The notes under the pieces: generated by a model
Told to the model about the DNA's origin: nothing
Database searches by the model: none
What the model saw: the letters and a program-made list of their open reading frames with translations, nothing else
Part shown: piece after piece, positions 34,903 through 44,344 of the stretch
Numbering within the stretch: the first letter of the stretch is position 1
Layout of the letters: the number at the start of each line of letters is the position of its first letter
Source of the DNA: an uncultured Clostridia bacterium
Lineage (GTDB): Bacteria; Bacillota; Clostridia; Oscillospirales; Acutalibacteraceae
DNA: 64,000 nt
Direction of reading: 5' to 3'
Assembly (NCBI GenBank): GCA_947623505.1
Contig: CANQGT010000005.1
Location: 62,001 to 126,000, forward strand
Translations under genes and position numbers: made by a program

Positions 34903-35715
34903 ATGCTTGAAAAACAGCTTGAATATCTAAGAAGTGTTACCGATTTTACTCCGCAAATCGCCCTTGTTCTCGGTTCGGGGCTCGGATCGCTTGCCGAAGA
35001 GATAAACGCCGTTGCCTCCGTTGACTTTTCCGATATTCCGGATTTTCCAAAGGCAACAGCGCCCACCCATCGAGGCAGGTTTGTGTTCGGCTACGTAGGC
35101 TCAGCCAAAGTTGCCGTGATGCAGGGCAGAATACATCTGTATGAGGGCTACTCGCCGCAGCAGGCGGTTATGCCCGTTCGTTTGCTGAGAAAAACGGGAG
35201 CGGAAATCCTGTTTCTCACAAACGCCTCGGGCGGGATAAACAGGCGGCTTTCGATAGGCGATCTTATGCTGATTGAGGATCACATTTCAAGCTTTGTGCC
35301 CTCCCCTCTCATCGGCGAAAATGATAATTCGGTCGGGCCGCGTTTTCCCGATATGAGCGAGGTTTACGGTAAACGGCTGAAAAAAATAATAATTGAAACA
35401 GCGCTTGAAAACGGTATACCGCTGAAAAAAGGAACTTACATTCAACTGGCGGGCCCCGCGTTTGAAACGAGAGCCGAAATAAAAATGTGCTCTATTCTCG
35501 GAGCCGACGCCGTTGGAATGAGCACCGCCATTGAGGCGCAGACAGGCAGACAATGCGGATTTGAAGTGTGCGGAATAAGCTGCGTTACAAATCTTGCCTG
35601 CGGTCTGCTTGATAAACCCATAACGGCGCAAGAAGTAACCGAAACGGCGGACAAAACCGCGCCTCTATTCAAAAAACTTGTAATCAAATCAATAGAGAGA
35701 ATGGCAAATGGATAA
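34903..35715 (+). CDS. Purine nucleoside phosphorylase
   Basis: 270-residue trimeric-type PNP that splits purine nucleosides with phosphate into base and ribose 1-phosphate. LGSGLGSLAEE near 25 forms the phosphate loop, HRGRFVFGY near 58, GPAFETRAEIKM with GADAVGMSTAIEA near 185-210, and GISCVTNLACG near 223. The asparagine in TNLA (where MTA phosphorylases have aspartate) points to 6-oxopurines such as inosine rather than adenine nucleosides. A GTG at 34894 is in frame, but the GGTGA it lies in is the ribosome site for ATG 34903. It overlaps mtnA by 8 bases. Confidence 0.9.
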   Translation: MLEKQLEYLRSVTDFTPQIALVLGSGLGSLAEEINAVASVDFSDIPDFPKATAPTHRGRFVFGYVGSAKVAVMQGRIHLYEGYSPQQAVMPVRLLRKTGAEILFLTNASGGINRRLSIGDLMLIEDHISSFVPSPLIGENDNSVGPRFPDMSEVYGKRLKKIIIETALENGIPLKKGTYIQLAGPAFETRAEIKMCSILGADAVGMSTAIEAQTGRQCGFEVCGISCVTNLACGLLDKPITAQEVTETADKTAPLFKKLVIKSIERMANG

Positions 35716-36682
35716 TATTATTTTTGAAAATAACAGGCTTTTTATTTTGGATCAGTCAAAACTGCCTAACGAAGAAATCGTTATCGAGATGAAAAGCCTT
35801 GAGGACTGCTATGACGCAATACTTCGCTTGAAGGTTCGCGGCGCTCCGGCTATCGGTATTTTCGCGGGCTATTCCCTTGCTCTTTTTCACGGCGGTAATA
35901 TCGAAAAAGCAAAGGAATATCTTGATTCGGCAAGACCGACCGCGGTAAATCTTACATACGCGACCTCTCGGATACTTAAATCGTATCGCGGCGGCAAAAA
36001 TCCCGTTGAGGAGGCTGTCGCTATCCATAATGAGGATAAAAATACCTGTTTTAAAATAAGCGAATACGGCCTTTCGCTGCTTAAAGACGGCGACGGAATA
36101 CTGACGCATTGCAACGCCGGCGCTCTCGCCGCGTCAAAATACGGCACGGGGCTCGGCCCCATAATTTTGGGCACCGAAAAGGGATATAAATTTCATATTT
36201 ACTGCGACGAAACACGCCCGTTGCTTCAGGGAGCGCGCCTCACAAGCTACGAGCTTGAAAAAAGCGGTGCCGACGTAACGCTTATTTGCGATGATATGGC
36301 CTCTTATGTTATGAAAAAGGGGCTTATAAACGCCGTTCTCGTCGGGTGCGACAGAGTTGCCGCCAACGGCGACACGGCAAACAAAATAGGCACGAGCGGC
36401 GTTGCGGTTCTCGCGCGTTATTACGGAATACCATTTTATGTGCTCGGTCCGCTCTCAACCGTTGATTTTAATACGCCCGACGGCGACGGCATTGTAATCG
36501 AGGAGCGTGACGCCGACGAAATAAAAAATATGTATTTTGAAAAGCCTTCCGCTTTGCCGCAGACTAAATGCCTGAATCCTGCTTTTGACGTGACCGATAA
36601 TTCACTTATAACCGCGATAATAACAGACCGAGGCATAGCACGCCCGCCTTATGAAATTTCTTTAAAGGAGCTTTTGAAATGA
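35708..36682 (+). CDS. mtnA: S-methyl-5-thioribose-1-phosphate isomerase MtnA (eIF2B-like)
   Basis: 324-residue aldose-ketose isomerase acting on methylthioribose 1-phosphate or the analogous 5-deoxyribose 1-phosphate. VRGAPAIGIFAGYSLAL near 42 is the family hallmark, the catalytic cysteine is in THCNAGALA near 137, and the catalytic aspartate in VGCDRVAANGDTANKIGTSG near 220. The length is slightly short but all motifs remain. It is coupled to PNP upstream and to the deaminase downstream (ATGA at 36679-36682), so the three act on one pathway. Confidence 0.93.
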   Translation: MDNIIFENNRLFILDQSKLPNEEIVIEMKSLEDCYDAILRLKVRGAPAIGIFAGYSLALFHGGNIEKAKEYLDSARPTAVNLTYATSRILKSYRGGKNPVEEAVAIHNEDKNTCFKISEYGLSLLKDGDGILTHCNAGALAASKYGTGLGPIILGTEKGYKFHIYCDETRPLLQGARLTSYELEKSGADVTLICDDMASYVMKKGLINAVLVGCDRVAANGDTANKIGTSGVAVLARYYGIPFYVLGPLSTVDFNTPDGDGIVIEERDADEIKNMYFEKPSALPQTKCLNPAFDVTDNSLITAIITDRGIARPPYEISLKELLK

Positions 36683-37941
36683 TAAGATTTTACAACGGAA
36701 AAGTTCTTACGCTTAAAAACGGAATGGATATATGTGACAACGAGGTTTGGGTAGACGGCTCAAAAATCGTCTTTATCGGCAAAAATTGCGATAAAAAAGC
36801 GGACAGAGAGATAGACCTGAACGGGAATTTGCTGATGCCTTCATTCAAAAACGCTCATACTCATTCTGCAATGACCTTTGCGCGCAGCTTGGCCGATGAT
36901 CTGCCCCTGCAAGATTGGCTTTATAATATGATATTCCCCTTGGAGGCAAAGCTTACGGCGGACGATATTTATCATCTTTCAAAGCTCGCTTTTCTCGAAT
37001 ATCTCACAAGCGGCATTTCCGCCTGCTTTGATATGTATTATTTTCCCGAAAGTATGGCAAAGGCAAGCGTTGATTTGGGATTCCGCACCGTTATGACCTG
37101 CGGGGTGAACAATTTTAAGGAGAGCCTTGCAACTTTGGAGGAATATTACAATAAGTACAATAATTATGACGAGCTTATAAGCTACCGACTTGGATTTCAC
37201 GCTGAATACACAAATTCTCTTGAGCGTATGGCGGGCGTCGGAAAATTGGCGGAAAAATATAAAGCCCCCGTTTTTATGCACTCAAGCGAAACGAAAAGCG
37301 AAGTTGAGGAATGCATCGGCAGATACGGGAAAACCCCCTCGGCGCTGTTTGAAGAGCTCGGCATTTTTGATTACGGCGGAGGCGCGTATCACAGCGTTTG
37401 GCTAAGTGACGAAGATCTCGACATCTACAAAAGACACGGCGTTTGGGCTATTCTGAATCCTTGCTCAAACGCAAAATTGGCGTCAGGCATCTCGTCTTTT
37501 TCCAAAATACTGTCCAAAGGAATAAATGTAGCTATAGGAACGGACGGCGCGGGCAGCAACAACGCCCTTGATATGTTCAGAGAAATGTATATGATAGCGG
37601 CAAATGAGAAGCAAAGCGCTTGCGACGCGGCCGCCGGAGACGCAGATGAAATACTGAAAGCCGCCACCGTAGGCTCGGCTCACTGTATGGGGCTTTACGA
37701 CTGCGACACGGTGGAAGTCGGGAAAACGGCCGACCTGACGGTCATAGACCTCCACAGACCGAATATGCGCCCCATAAACAACATTACAAAAAATATCGTT
37801 TACAGCGGCTCGAAAGAAAACGTGAAAATGACAATGGTAAACGGAAAAATACTTTATGAAAACGGCGAATTTATAAACACGGATATTGAAGAAATATATT
37901 ATTACGCTCAAAAAATTACAGAACGTATAAAATCCGTCTGA
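36679..37941 (+). CDS. mtaD: Amidohydrolase of the MTA/SAH (5'-deoxyadenosine) deaminase family
   Basis: 420-residue metal-dependent deaminase with a composite beta domain at both ends and a TIM barrel between. Metal and catalytic residues are visible in HTHSAM near 55, GFHAEYT near 172, FMHSSETKSE near 198 and GTDGAGSNN near 285. Relatives deaminate methylthioadenosine, S-adenosylhomocysteine or 5'-deoxyadenosine to the inosine forms. Coupled to mtnA and a 6-oxopurine-type PNP, it completes a route adenine nucleoside to inosine nucleoside to sugar 1-phosphate to ketose 1-phosphate. Exact preference cannot be read from sequence. Confidence 0.85.
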   Translation: MIRFYNGKVLTLKNGMDICDNEVWVDGSKIVFIGKNCDKKADREIDLNGNLLMPSFKNAHTHSAMTFARSLADDLPLQDWLYNMIFPLEAKLTADDIYHLSKLAFLEYLTSGISACFDMYYFPESMAKASVDLGFRTVMTCGVNNFKESLATLEEYYNKYNNYDELISYRLGFHAEYTNSLERMAGVGKLAEKYKAPVFMHSSETKSEVEECIGRYGKTPSALFEELGIFDYGGGAYHSVWLSDEDLDIYKRHGVWAILNPCSNAKLASGISSFSKILSKGINVAIGTDGAGSNNALDMFREMYMIAANEKQSACDAAAGDADEILKAATVGSAHCMGLYDCDTVEVGKTADLTVIDLHRPNMRPINNITKNIVYSGSKENVKMTMVNGKILYENGEFINTDIEEIYYYAQKITERIKSV

Positions 37942-37990
37942 GTGTTCATATAATACTTTTGCTGTTTTCAAGCTTATAGGAGCGAGAATA

Positions 37991-38611
37991 ATGACCGATC
38001 GCATCATAAATGATATAACGGATTTCATTTTCATAGAGGACAAGCCCGAAAAGGCGGACGCTGTTTTTCTGCCGGGCGGCTCTCACCCCGAACAGCCCGA
38101 ATATGCCGCCGAACTGTATCATAAAGGGTTTGCGAGCCTGTTGGTTCTCTCCGGCGGCGTAAGTGTAAAAAGGGATAAATGGCCGGGCGTACAATCAAAG
38201 GCTGAGATATACAACGGCAATTACAAGTCCGATTATGAATTTTTTACCGACGTTCTGCTGAAAAACGGAGTTCCCGCTTCGGCAATAATCGGAGAGGACA
38301 AGTCCGGCCACACAAGGGATAATGCCTTTTGTTCACGAAGGATATTAGATGAAAACAAAATTGAAATTAAAACCGCTTTGATTGTTTGCAAGGCGTTCCA
38401 TGCTCGCCGTTGTCTTATGCTTTATCAAATGGCTTTTCCGGACACTCAAATAAAAGTATGCCCCGTCAGCTGTTTCAACATCACAAAAGATAATTGGTAT
38501 AAAAGCGAAGCAGGAACAGACCGTGTTCTCGGGGAATTAGCCCGCTGCGGCGGTCAGTTTCCCTCGGACGTAAAACAATACTTGAAAAATGCAACCAAAT
38601 GCGCGGAGTAA
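37991..38611 (+). CDS. YdcF-like DUF218 protein
   Basis: 206-residue cytoplasmic-looking protein of the YdcF/DUF218 family: DAVFLPGGSHP near 25, LLVLSGGVSVKRDKWPG near 50, the HTRDNAFCSRRIL segment near 105, and TALIVCKAFHARRCLMLY near 128, which holds the conserved FHxxR. Many family members are membrane-anchored and act in envelope synthesis; this one has no membrane segment. The biochemical function is unknown. It has its own ribosome site (AGGAG) and follows the deaminase by 49 bases, so co-transcription is possible. Confidence 0.82.
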   Translation: MTDRIINDITDFIFIEDKPEKADAVFLPGGSHPEQPEYAAELYHKGFASLLVLSGGVSVKRDKWPGVQSKAEIYNGNYKSDYEFFTDVLLKNGVPASAIIGEDKSGHTRDNAFCSRRILDENKIEIKTALIVCKAFHARRCLMLYQMAFPDTQIKVCPVSCFNITKDNWYKSEAGTDRVLGELARCGGQFPSDVKQYLKNATKCAE

Positions 38612-38612
38612 C

Positions 38613-38634
38613 TTTATCAAAAATTTGTGATAAA
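38613..38634. promoter_or_regulatory. 22-bp near-perfect palindrome before cstA
   Basis: TTTATCA (38613-38619) and TGATAAA (38628-38634) flank an AAATTT core; only one base pair breaks symmetry. It lies 38 bases before the CstA start, in the short gap after the YdcF-like gene, and looks like an operator. Confidence 0.5.
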
Positions 38635-38672
38635 ATCCATATAGGAACAAATATACGGAAAGGGAGATTTTA

Positions 38673-40130
38673 ATGACGACTTTTATTATCGGACTTGTGA
38701 TACTTTTTGCCGGAGGAGCTCTATACGGCAAGCTGTGTGAAAAGGCATTCGGGCCGGACGACCGCGAAACGCCTGCCGTGCGGCTTAATGACGGCGTGGA
38801 TTACGTTCCCATGAAAAAATGGAAAAATTCACTGATCGAGCTTTTAAATATTGCCGGAACCGGACCTATATTGGGCCCGATACAGGGTATTCTTTTCGGA
38901 CCTATTGCGTTTTTGACGATTCCGATAGGCTGCGTGATAGGCGGCGCCGTTCACGATTATATGAGCGGTATGATTTCCATGCGCAACGACGGCGCGCAGA
39001 TGCCGTCGCTTATACAAAAATATCTCGGCAAAAATGCGTATAGGTTTTATAATATATTCGTCTGTCTCACTATACTGCTCCTCGGAACGGTGTTTATTTA
39101 CACGCCGGGCGATTTGTTTGTAACGCAGATTTTGAAAGCAAGCAGCAATGCGGACAGCCCCATTGTTTGGATAGTATATGGCGCGATTTTCGTTTATTAT
39201 ATAATCGCTACGCTTTTCCCTATCGACAAAATTATCGGTAAGATTTATCCGCTTTTCGGTGTACTGCTTATTTTATCGGCGGTCGGAGTGTTTATAGGTT
39301 TGTTCGCAAAGGGTTATCAGCTCGACGACATATGGACGACGGGCGTGGCGGGCGTTCATCCGCAGGGCTTCCATTTTATACCGGTATTCTTTGTGACCGT
39401 CGCGTGCGGAATAGTCTCAGGATTCCACTCCACCCAATCGACTCTTATCTCACGCACCATGAGAAGTGAAAAAGAAGGCCGTATGACCTTTTACAATATG
39501 ATGATAGCGGAGGGCTTTATCGCTATGATATGGGCCGCCGCGACAATGGGTGTAATGAAACTCGGCCTCGCCGACGCACAGACCGAGGCCACGGGCGTTG
39601 TCGGCATTGTCTCAAATAATCTTCTCGGCAAAGTCGGGGGAATCATAGCCGTAATAGGAATAATCGTGCTTCCGATTACATCCGGCGACACGGCTCTGCG
39701 CTCATTGAGACTTATAATTGCGGAGACGGCAAAGATCGACCAGTCAAAGAAAAGGAACCGATTGGCGGTTTCGCTTGTCATATTCGCCGTTGTGGCGGTT
39801 ATACTGATATTCGCGAAATTAAATGCGGGCGGATTTAACGTGCTTTGGCGTTACTTCGCTTGGGCGAACCAGACAATAGCCGTATTCGCGTTCGCGATGA
39901 TTACAGTGTATATGATGCGGCACAGAATGCCGTTTATAATAACTCTTGCTCCGGGTATGTTTTATATGTTCATAATTTCGAGCTATATTTTGAACGCTAA
40001 GATAGGCTTTAACCTTTCGTGGACGCTAAGCTACACGATTGCGGGCGTGCTTACGGCGGCATATGCGGCAATGATAATCCGCCGCGGTATGCCGGGAAGA
40101 AAGAAACTAAACAAATCACAAGTTAATTAA
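38673..40130 (+). CDS. CstA-family carbon-starvation transporter, short form
   Basis: 485-residue membrane protein with about twelve helices. The N-terminal GPDDRETPA, the conserved IAGTGPILGPIQGILFGP near 62-80, AVHDYMSGMISMRNDGAQMPSLI near 90-115, and ITSGDTALRSLRLII near 330 identify CstA. It is about 200 residues shorter than E. coli CstA, as common in Clostridia. Family members import pyruvate or peptides under carbon limitation. The ribosome site AAAGGGAG precedes the ATG. A palindrome upstream suggests regulation. Confidence 0.9.
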   Translation: MTTFIIGLVILFAGGALYGKLCEKAFGPDDRETPAVRLNDGVDYVPMKKWKNSLIELLNIAGTGPILGPIQGILFGPIAFLTIPIGCVIGGAVHDYMSGMISMRNDGAQMPSLIQKYLGKNAYRFYNIFVCLTILLLGTVFIYTPGDLFVTQILKASSNADSPIVWIVYGAIFVYYIIATLFPIDKIIGKIYPLFGVLLILSAVGVFIGLFAKGYQLDDIWTTGVAGVHPQGFHFIPVFFVTVACGIVSGFHSTQSTLISRTMRSEKEGRMTFYNMMIAEGFIAMIWAAATMGVMKLGLADAQTEATGVVGIVSNNLLGKVGGIIAVIGIIVLPITSGDTALRSLRLIIAETAKIDQSKKRNRLAVSLVIFAVVAVILIFAKLNAGGFNVLWRYFAWANQTIAVFAFAMITVYMMRHRMPFIITLAPGMFYMFIISSYILNAKIGFNLSWTLSYTIAGVLTAAYAAMIIRRGMPGRKKLNKSQVN

Positions 40131-40200
40131 GAATGAAGATATTCTGCCAAGTACTGATATGGCTATTTCATTAAATCATAAAATTTTTGAACAGTAAATT

Positions 40201-40244
40201 ACAAATCCGAACCCTTCGCCAACCGGCTTAGGGTTCGGATTTGT
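40201..40244. terminator. Strong inverted repeat between cstA and tRNA-Leu
   Basis: A perfect 15-bp stem, ACAAATCCGAACCCT with AGGGTTCGGATTTGT, around a 14-base loop. It lies 8 bases beyond the tRNA 3' end and 70 after cstA, so it can end both convergent transcripts, although the T-runs are short. Confidence 0.7.
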
Positions 40245-40251
40245 ACTGTTT

Positions 40252-40336
40252 TGGTGCAGGTAACAGGACTTGAACCTGCAAGGATCGCTCCACTGGATCC
40301 TAAATCCAGCGTGTTTGCCAGTTTCACCATACCTGC
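40252..40336 (-). tRNA. tRNA-Leu (anticodon TAG)
   Basis: 85 bases reading 5' to 3' on the minus strand from GCAGGTA to TACCTGC-A-CCA, giving a 7-bp acceptor stem and encoded CCA. The anticodon stem is CTGGA/TCCAG around TTTAGGA (anticodon TAG), the long variable arm is class II as in leucine tRNAs, and the T arm is GCAGG TTCAAGT CCTGT. Confidence 0.95.
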
Positions 40337-40407
40337 GTTTATATAAATCAGAGCGCTTGGGTCTGATTTTTTCATTATTAAATTGTTACACCGAGGTATC
40401 ATCAGCG

Positions 40408-40442
40408 AAATCTTGCGTGTCTGCCAATTCCACCATACCCGC
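40408..40442 (-). pseudogene. Broken tRNA-Leu, 5' half only
   Basis: Thirty-five bases from GCGGGTA match the acceptor strand, D arm and 5' anticodon stem of a second leucine tRNA, including TATGGTGGAATTGGCA and ACACGCAAGATTT. After the anticodon loop start the sequence no longer follows a tRNA; no anticodon 3' stem, variable arm or T arm exists. It sits 71 bases upstream of the intact tRNA-Leu on the same strand. Confidence 0.8.
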
Positions 40443-40510
40443 GTTTTCACAATTCTATCACTTTTGCTTTTCAAAATCAATGCCTTTTTCAGGCGGTGAA
40501 TAATTTTGCG

Positions 40511-41272
40511 TTATTTATCGTCTTTATCGTCTTCGGCGCCATTATCGAGCTTTCCGTCTTTTTGCACGCCGTCTTTCAGTTTAACAACGGCGGTAACGGC
40601 GCAATACACTTCTTTGGCGCCGTATGCTTTAAGGGTAAGAGAAACGGAAGTCAAAGTCGATCCGGTCGTTTTCACGTCGTCTATCAGCAAAACACGGGCG
40701 CCGTCCACGTTTACGCCCTTCTTGAGTTCAAAAGCACCGTACATATTTACAAATCTGTCCTTGGCGCTTTGACGTTTTTGCATTTTTGTTTTGCGCTTTT
40801 TAACAAGAATTTCCTTAAACGGTATGCCGCATTCCGAGGAAACGACCTTTGCGAGAAGCTCGGCCTGATTAAATCCCCTATCGCTCAAATCGCTTTTATA
40901 CATCGGCACAAAAGTTACGAAATCAAAATCGATTTCCTTATAATTTTTTCTTACGGCGTTTGCTATTTCGCGGCCATGCCGATTAGCAAGCTTCGGCATC
41001 GCGTTCATTTTAAGATTGAGAATGCCCTCGGCTACCCTGCCCTCATAGTAAAACGGAGCGATAAGCGCTTTATATTCAGTTTCTCTTGAAAATTTTCTGC
41101 AAACGCAGTTTTTCTTGGAGCAGCCGCATTTCAGGCAAACGGGCTCTTCGATATACGGCAGTGAAGACGAGCATTCGGGGCAAAGTTCCTCGTCAAAGCA
41201 TATCACTCTGCCGCAGATACCGCACCTTCGTGGGAAAAAAGCGAGTTTCAGTTTTTCGAGAAGATCGGTCAT
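40511..41272 (-). CDS. comFC: ComF-family phosphoribosyltransferase-like protein
   Basis: 253-residue protein with an N-terminal zinc ribbon (CGICG, CPEC, CLKCGCSKKNCVC within the first 60 residues) and a C-terminal phosphoribosyltransferase domain whose PRPP loop is VLLIDDVKTTGSTL near 195; RGFNQAELLA near 130 is also typical. Homologues are needed for natural DNA uptake, though family members exist in many non-competent bacteria. The C terminus is a lysine/aspartate tail. The start overlaps the ComEA-like stop (ATGA), suggesting a shared DNA-handling role. Confidence 0.9.
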   Translation of the reverse strand: MTDLLEKLKLAFFPRRCGICGRVICFDEELCPECSSSLPYIEEPVCLKCGCSKKNCVCRKFSRETEYKALIAPFYYEGRVAEGILNLKMNAMPKLANRHGREIANAVRKNYKEIDFDFVTFVPMYKSDLSDRGFNQAELLAKVVSSECGIPFKEILVKKRKTKMQKRQSAKDRFVNMYGAFELKKGVNVDGARVLLIDDVKTTGSTLTSVSLTLKAYGAKEVYCAVTAVVKLKDGVQKDGKLDNGAEDDKDDK

Positions 41273-41754
41273 TTTACAGTCACATACGGCGCGATTTTTT
41301 CAAAAGTCGCCTCCCCTATCCCGCTTATATTTTTCAACTGCTCAACGCTTGAATAACCGCCCAGATAATCTCTGTAAGCTATTATCGCCGCAGCGCGCGT
41401 TCCGCCTATTCCGTCAATGGTCATAAGATCTTCGGCATTGCAGGAATTAAGGTCAATCGGATAATTTACGGTATCGGGTTCATATCGGCCTGAATCCGTG
41501 TTTTCTGTCTTAATATCGGCGGAAGTCGCTTTTGTTTCGGACTCGCTTGCTTTTTCTGAAACGGTATTAGCCTGCCCGCTTTGTGAGGACGAATATGTAA
41601 TATTTTCCGACGTTTCGCTTTTTACCGTCTCCTTGGGCTGAGACACGGCTATATAAACGAAAACGGCTGAAAGTATAATAAGAGCCATACCGACAAGAAT
41701 ACCCGTTTGGCGCGTATCGCTCTTTTTTTCTGTTTCATTTTCCGTGTTTTCCAT
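41269..41754 (-). CDS. ComEA-like membrane-anchored helix-hairpin-helix DNA-binding protein
   Basis: 161-residue protein: a charged N terminus, one membrane helix (about 18-38), a serine/threonine/glutamate-rich linker of about 50 residues, and two helix-hairpin-helix motifs at 97-161 (IDLNSCNAEDLMTIDGIGGTRA, SGIGEATFEKIAPY). ComEA binds incoming double-stranded DNA outside the cell membrane during transformation. It overlaps comF and follows ftsK by 23 bases. comEC is not in the window. Confidence 0.85.
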   Translation of the reverse strand: MENTENETEKKSDTRQTGILVGMALIILSAVFVYIAVSQPKETVKSETSENITYSSSQSGQANTVSEKASESETKATSADIKTENTDSGRYEPDTVNYPIDLNSCNAEDLMTIDGIGGTRAAAIIAYRDYLGGYSSVEQLKNISGIGEATFEKIAPYVTVK

Positions 41755-41777
41755 TACTAAGCACCTACCCGAACCGT

Positions 41778-44333
41778 TCAGAAATCAGTTTTAAAATCCC
41801 CGTCTCCCTGATTGTCTATAACCGCATCCGAAGAATCGCCGAGCATTTCATTCAGGCTTATCTGCTCGCTGTTTTCCTGCGTAAAATCCTTACCGCTGTC
41901 ATAGGCGCGCTTTTCAAGCCACATACTTTTGGTCATAAGCACCTGACGCGGCTTACTGCCGTCCGGCTTGCCTATAACGCCGTATTCTTGAAGCTGGTCT
42001 ATTATCTTTGCCCCGCGCGCGTAGCCGACGGAAAGCTTTCTCTGCAAAAACGAGGTTGATGCGGTACCGGTTTCGATGACGACCTCAGCCGCTTTGTCAA
42101 ACAACGGATCAAAACGGTTTTCCTGTTCGTCCGAGTTGTCAAAACCGCCGGATTTTTTATCCTGCGCCGCTTTTGCGTCTATCTCTTTCTGAATATTTTC
42201 GTCATATTCTCCCATGCCCTGTTTTTTAATAAATTCGCAGAGCTTTTCCACTTCCTCATCGCTTACATAGCAGCCCTGAACTCTTATGGGCTTGCTTGCT
42301 CCGATCGGGTTATAAAGCATATCGCCGTGGCCGAGAAGTTTTTCCGCACCGCCGGTGTCAAGTATCGTTCTTGAATCGATTTGAGAAGAAACGGTGAGCG
42401 CTATACGCGAAGAAATATTAGCCTTTATCAATCCCGTGATAACGTCAACAGACGGCCTTTGCGTTGCGATAACAAGGTGCATACCCGCCGCTCGCGCCAT
42501 CTGGGCAAGGCGGCATATCGAATCCTCAACCTCCTTAGGAGCGGCCATCATAAGATCGGCAAGCTCATCGATAAATATACATATCTTCGGCATAGGCTCA
42601 ACACCGTCGTTCTTTTCCGCATATCTGTTATATCCCTCAATATCCCTTACGCCGGTCTCGGAAAATTTATTGTATCTTTGCAGCATTTCCGACACAGCCC
42701 AGCCTAAAGCGCCCGAGGCTTTTTTCGGATCGGTGACAACGGGCACAAGCAAATGCGGAATGCCAACGTATTTTGAAAACTCAACCTGCTTCGGATCTAT
42801 CATAAGGAATTTAACCTCATCGGGTCTGGCTCTGAAAAGAATCGAAACGATTATTGAATTCATACATACCGATTTACCCGAACCGGTGGTGCCTGCGATA
42901 AGCAAATGCGGCATTTTTGAAATATCGCAGTAAACGCATTTTCCCGCTATATCCTTGCCGAGTCCTGCCGAAAGTTTTGATTTCTGCTCCGTAAATTCGG
43001 GAGTATCTATAAGTTCCTTAACGGAAACGGTATTTTTAACCTTGTTAGGAACCTCTATCCCGACTGCCGCCTTTCCCGGAATCGGCGCTTCGATGCGCAC
43101 GTGCGTTGCCGCGAGGTTCAGCGCGATATCGTCAGCGAGATTTGTAATCTTTGATATTCTTATACCTGCCGCGGGCTTGAGCTCGTACCTTGTAACGGAG
43201 GGGCCCCTGCTTATATCGGTTATCTTGGCCTCAACATTAAACGAGCGGAGAGTGTCAACAAGGCGTTCGGCGTTTGCCTTTAACTCGCCGCTGATGTCCC
43301 TTACCGCGGCCTGCCTGCCCGATTTAAGAATGGAAACGGAAGGCATAACATAATCCTCAACGCCGGATTTCATCTGCTCCTCCGTAACGCGAAATTCCTC
43401 TTTTGAATTTTCCTGCTTTTTCTCGGAAGCGTCGCGGACGATATCGTCAAGGCTTTTTTCTTTTGCCTGCGCCTGCGCTTTCGCCGCTTCTTCCTCTCGC
43501 GCTCTTCTGTTGCGCTCGTTCGCGGCGTTGATTTCATCGATAATGCTTCTCGGGACGGAAACTTCGGGCTGAATATCATCAGTCTTTTCGCTCTGAGGTT
43601 CGCTTTTCTTTTTTCTTACTTTTTCTTTTCCGTTCGGCGGAGCCGCGTCGAGCGGAACGTCGATATTTCCTTTTTGAAGCCTTTTTTGCTCTATTCTTTC
43701 ACTTATAACGGGAGCGACTTTCTTATATGTTGTTTCGGCGGGCTTTGAGAGTGCTTTAAAAAACTGAATAATTGTGATACCCGCAAGGAGCATAAAAACA
43801 ACAAAAATCAACACAAGGCAAAGAATTATCGCCGGCGCCTTACCCATAGTGAGAAGCAGCCAGCCGATAACGGCGCCGAAAAAGCCGCCGTTAAATTCGG
43901 CGGAGGCCGAAGAAAACGCCGTTGTCACCACTTCTTTGAAATCGCCGCCCGGTTGATTCTGCAAAATGTGAACAAACGCCGAAGCCAAAAGAACAAGCAA
44001 TATGCCCTCAATGCTTTTTCCGACGAATCTTTCAATTTCCCCGTCTTTCAGAGAAAACATTATTGTTATAACGATAGTCAAAATCGGGAAAGCGCATGCG
44101 GCAAGAAGCCCGAACGCGCCCAAATATACATTATGTATAAAATTCCAAGCGTTATCGCCGTCAACAACGGCAATAAAGAAAAAGACTACAGAAAGAGAAA
44201 ACAGCACAAGGCTTACTATACGTTTCACATTTGCGTCGCGCCTCTCTCTGGCGATTCTTTCACGCTCCGCCGCGGAATTTGAGCGGCGGGGATTTCCGTT
44301 ATTGTTTCTGTTTGCATTGCTGTTGTTTGCCAT
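41778..44333 (-). CDS. ftsK: DNA translocase FtsK/SpoIIIE
   Basis: 851-residue septal DNA pump that clears chromosomes from the division or sporulation septum. Four N-terminal membrane helices (about 35-185) are followed by a charged linker, the alpha/beta motor with P loop [16 protein letters not shown] near 490 and [14 protein letters not shown], and a C-terminal winged-helix gamma domain ([20 protein letters not shown] near 765). In a sporeformer this gene can serve as SpoIIIE. Neighbour tepA is conserved. The ATG follows GAGGC. Confidence 0.95.
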   Translation of the reverse strand: MANNSNANRNNNGNPRRSNSAAERERIARERRDANVKRIVSLVLFSLSVVFFFIAVVDGDNAWNFIHNVYLGAFGLLAACAFPILTIVITIMFSLKDGEIERFVGKSIEGILLVLLASAFVHILQNQPGGDFKEVVTTAFSSASAEFNGGFFGAVIGWLLLTMGKAPAIILCLVLIFVVFMLLAGITIIQFFKALSKPAETTYKKVAPVISERIEQKRLQKGNIDVPLDAAPPNGKEKVRKKKSEPQSEKTDDIQPEVSVPRSIIDEINAANERNRRAREEEAAKAQAQAKEKSLDDIVRDASEKKQENSKEEFRVTEEQMKSGVEDYVMPSVSILKSGRQAAVRDISGELKANAERLVDTLRSFNVEAKITDISRGPSVTRYELKPAAGIRISKITNLADDIALNLAATHVRIEAPIPGKAAVGIEVPNKVKNTVSVKELIDTPEFTEQKSKLSAGLGKDIAGKCVYCDISKMPHLLIAGTTGSGKSVCMNSIIVSILFRARPDEVKFLMIDPKQVEFSKYVGIPHLLVPVVTDPKKASGALGWAVSEMLQRYNKFSETGVRDIEGYNRYAEKNDGVEPMPKICIFIDELADLMMAAPKEVEDSICRLAQMARAAGMHLVIATQRPSVDVITGLIKANISSRIALTVSSQIDSRTILDTGGAEKLLGHGDMLYNPIGASKPIRVQGCYVSDEEVEKLCEFIKKQGMGEYDENIQKEIDAKAAQDKKSGGFDNSDEQENRFDPLFDKAAEVVIETGTASTSFLQRKLSVGYARGAKIIDQLQEYGVIGKPDGSKPRQVLMTKSMWLEKRAYDSGKDFTQENSEQISLNEMLGDSSDAVIDNQGDGDFKTDF

Positions 44334-44344
44334 AATACGCCTCT

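Noticed and set aside
40199-40480. 93-codon frame across the tRNA-Leu region
   Set aside because: It reads through the tRNA and half tRNA, so it is not a protein gene.
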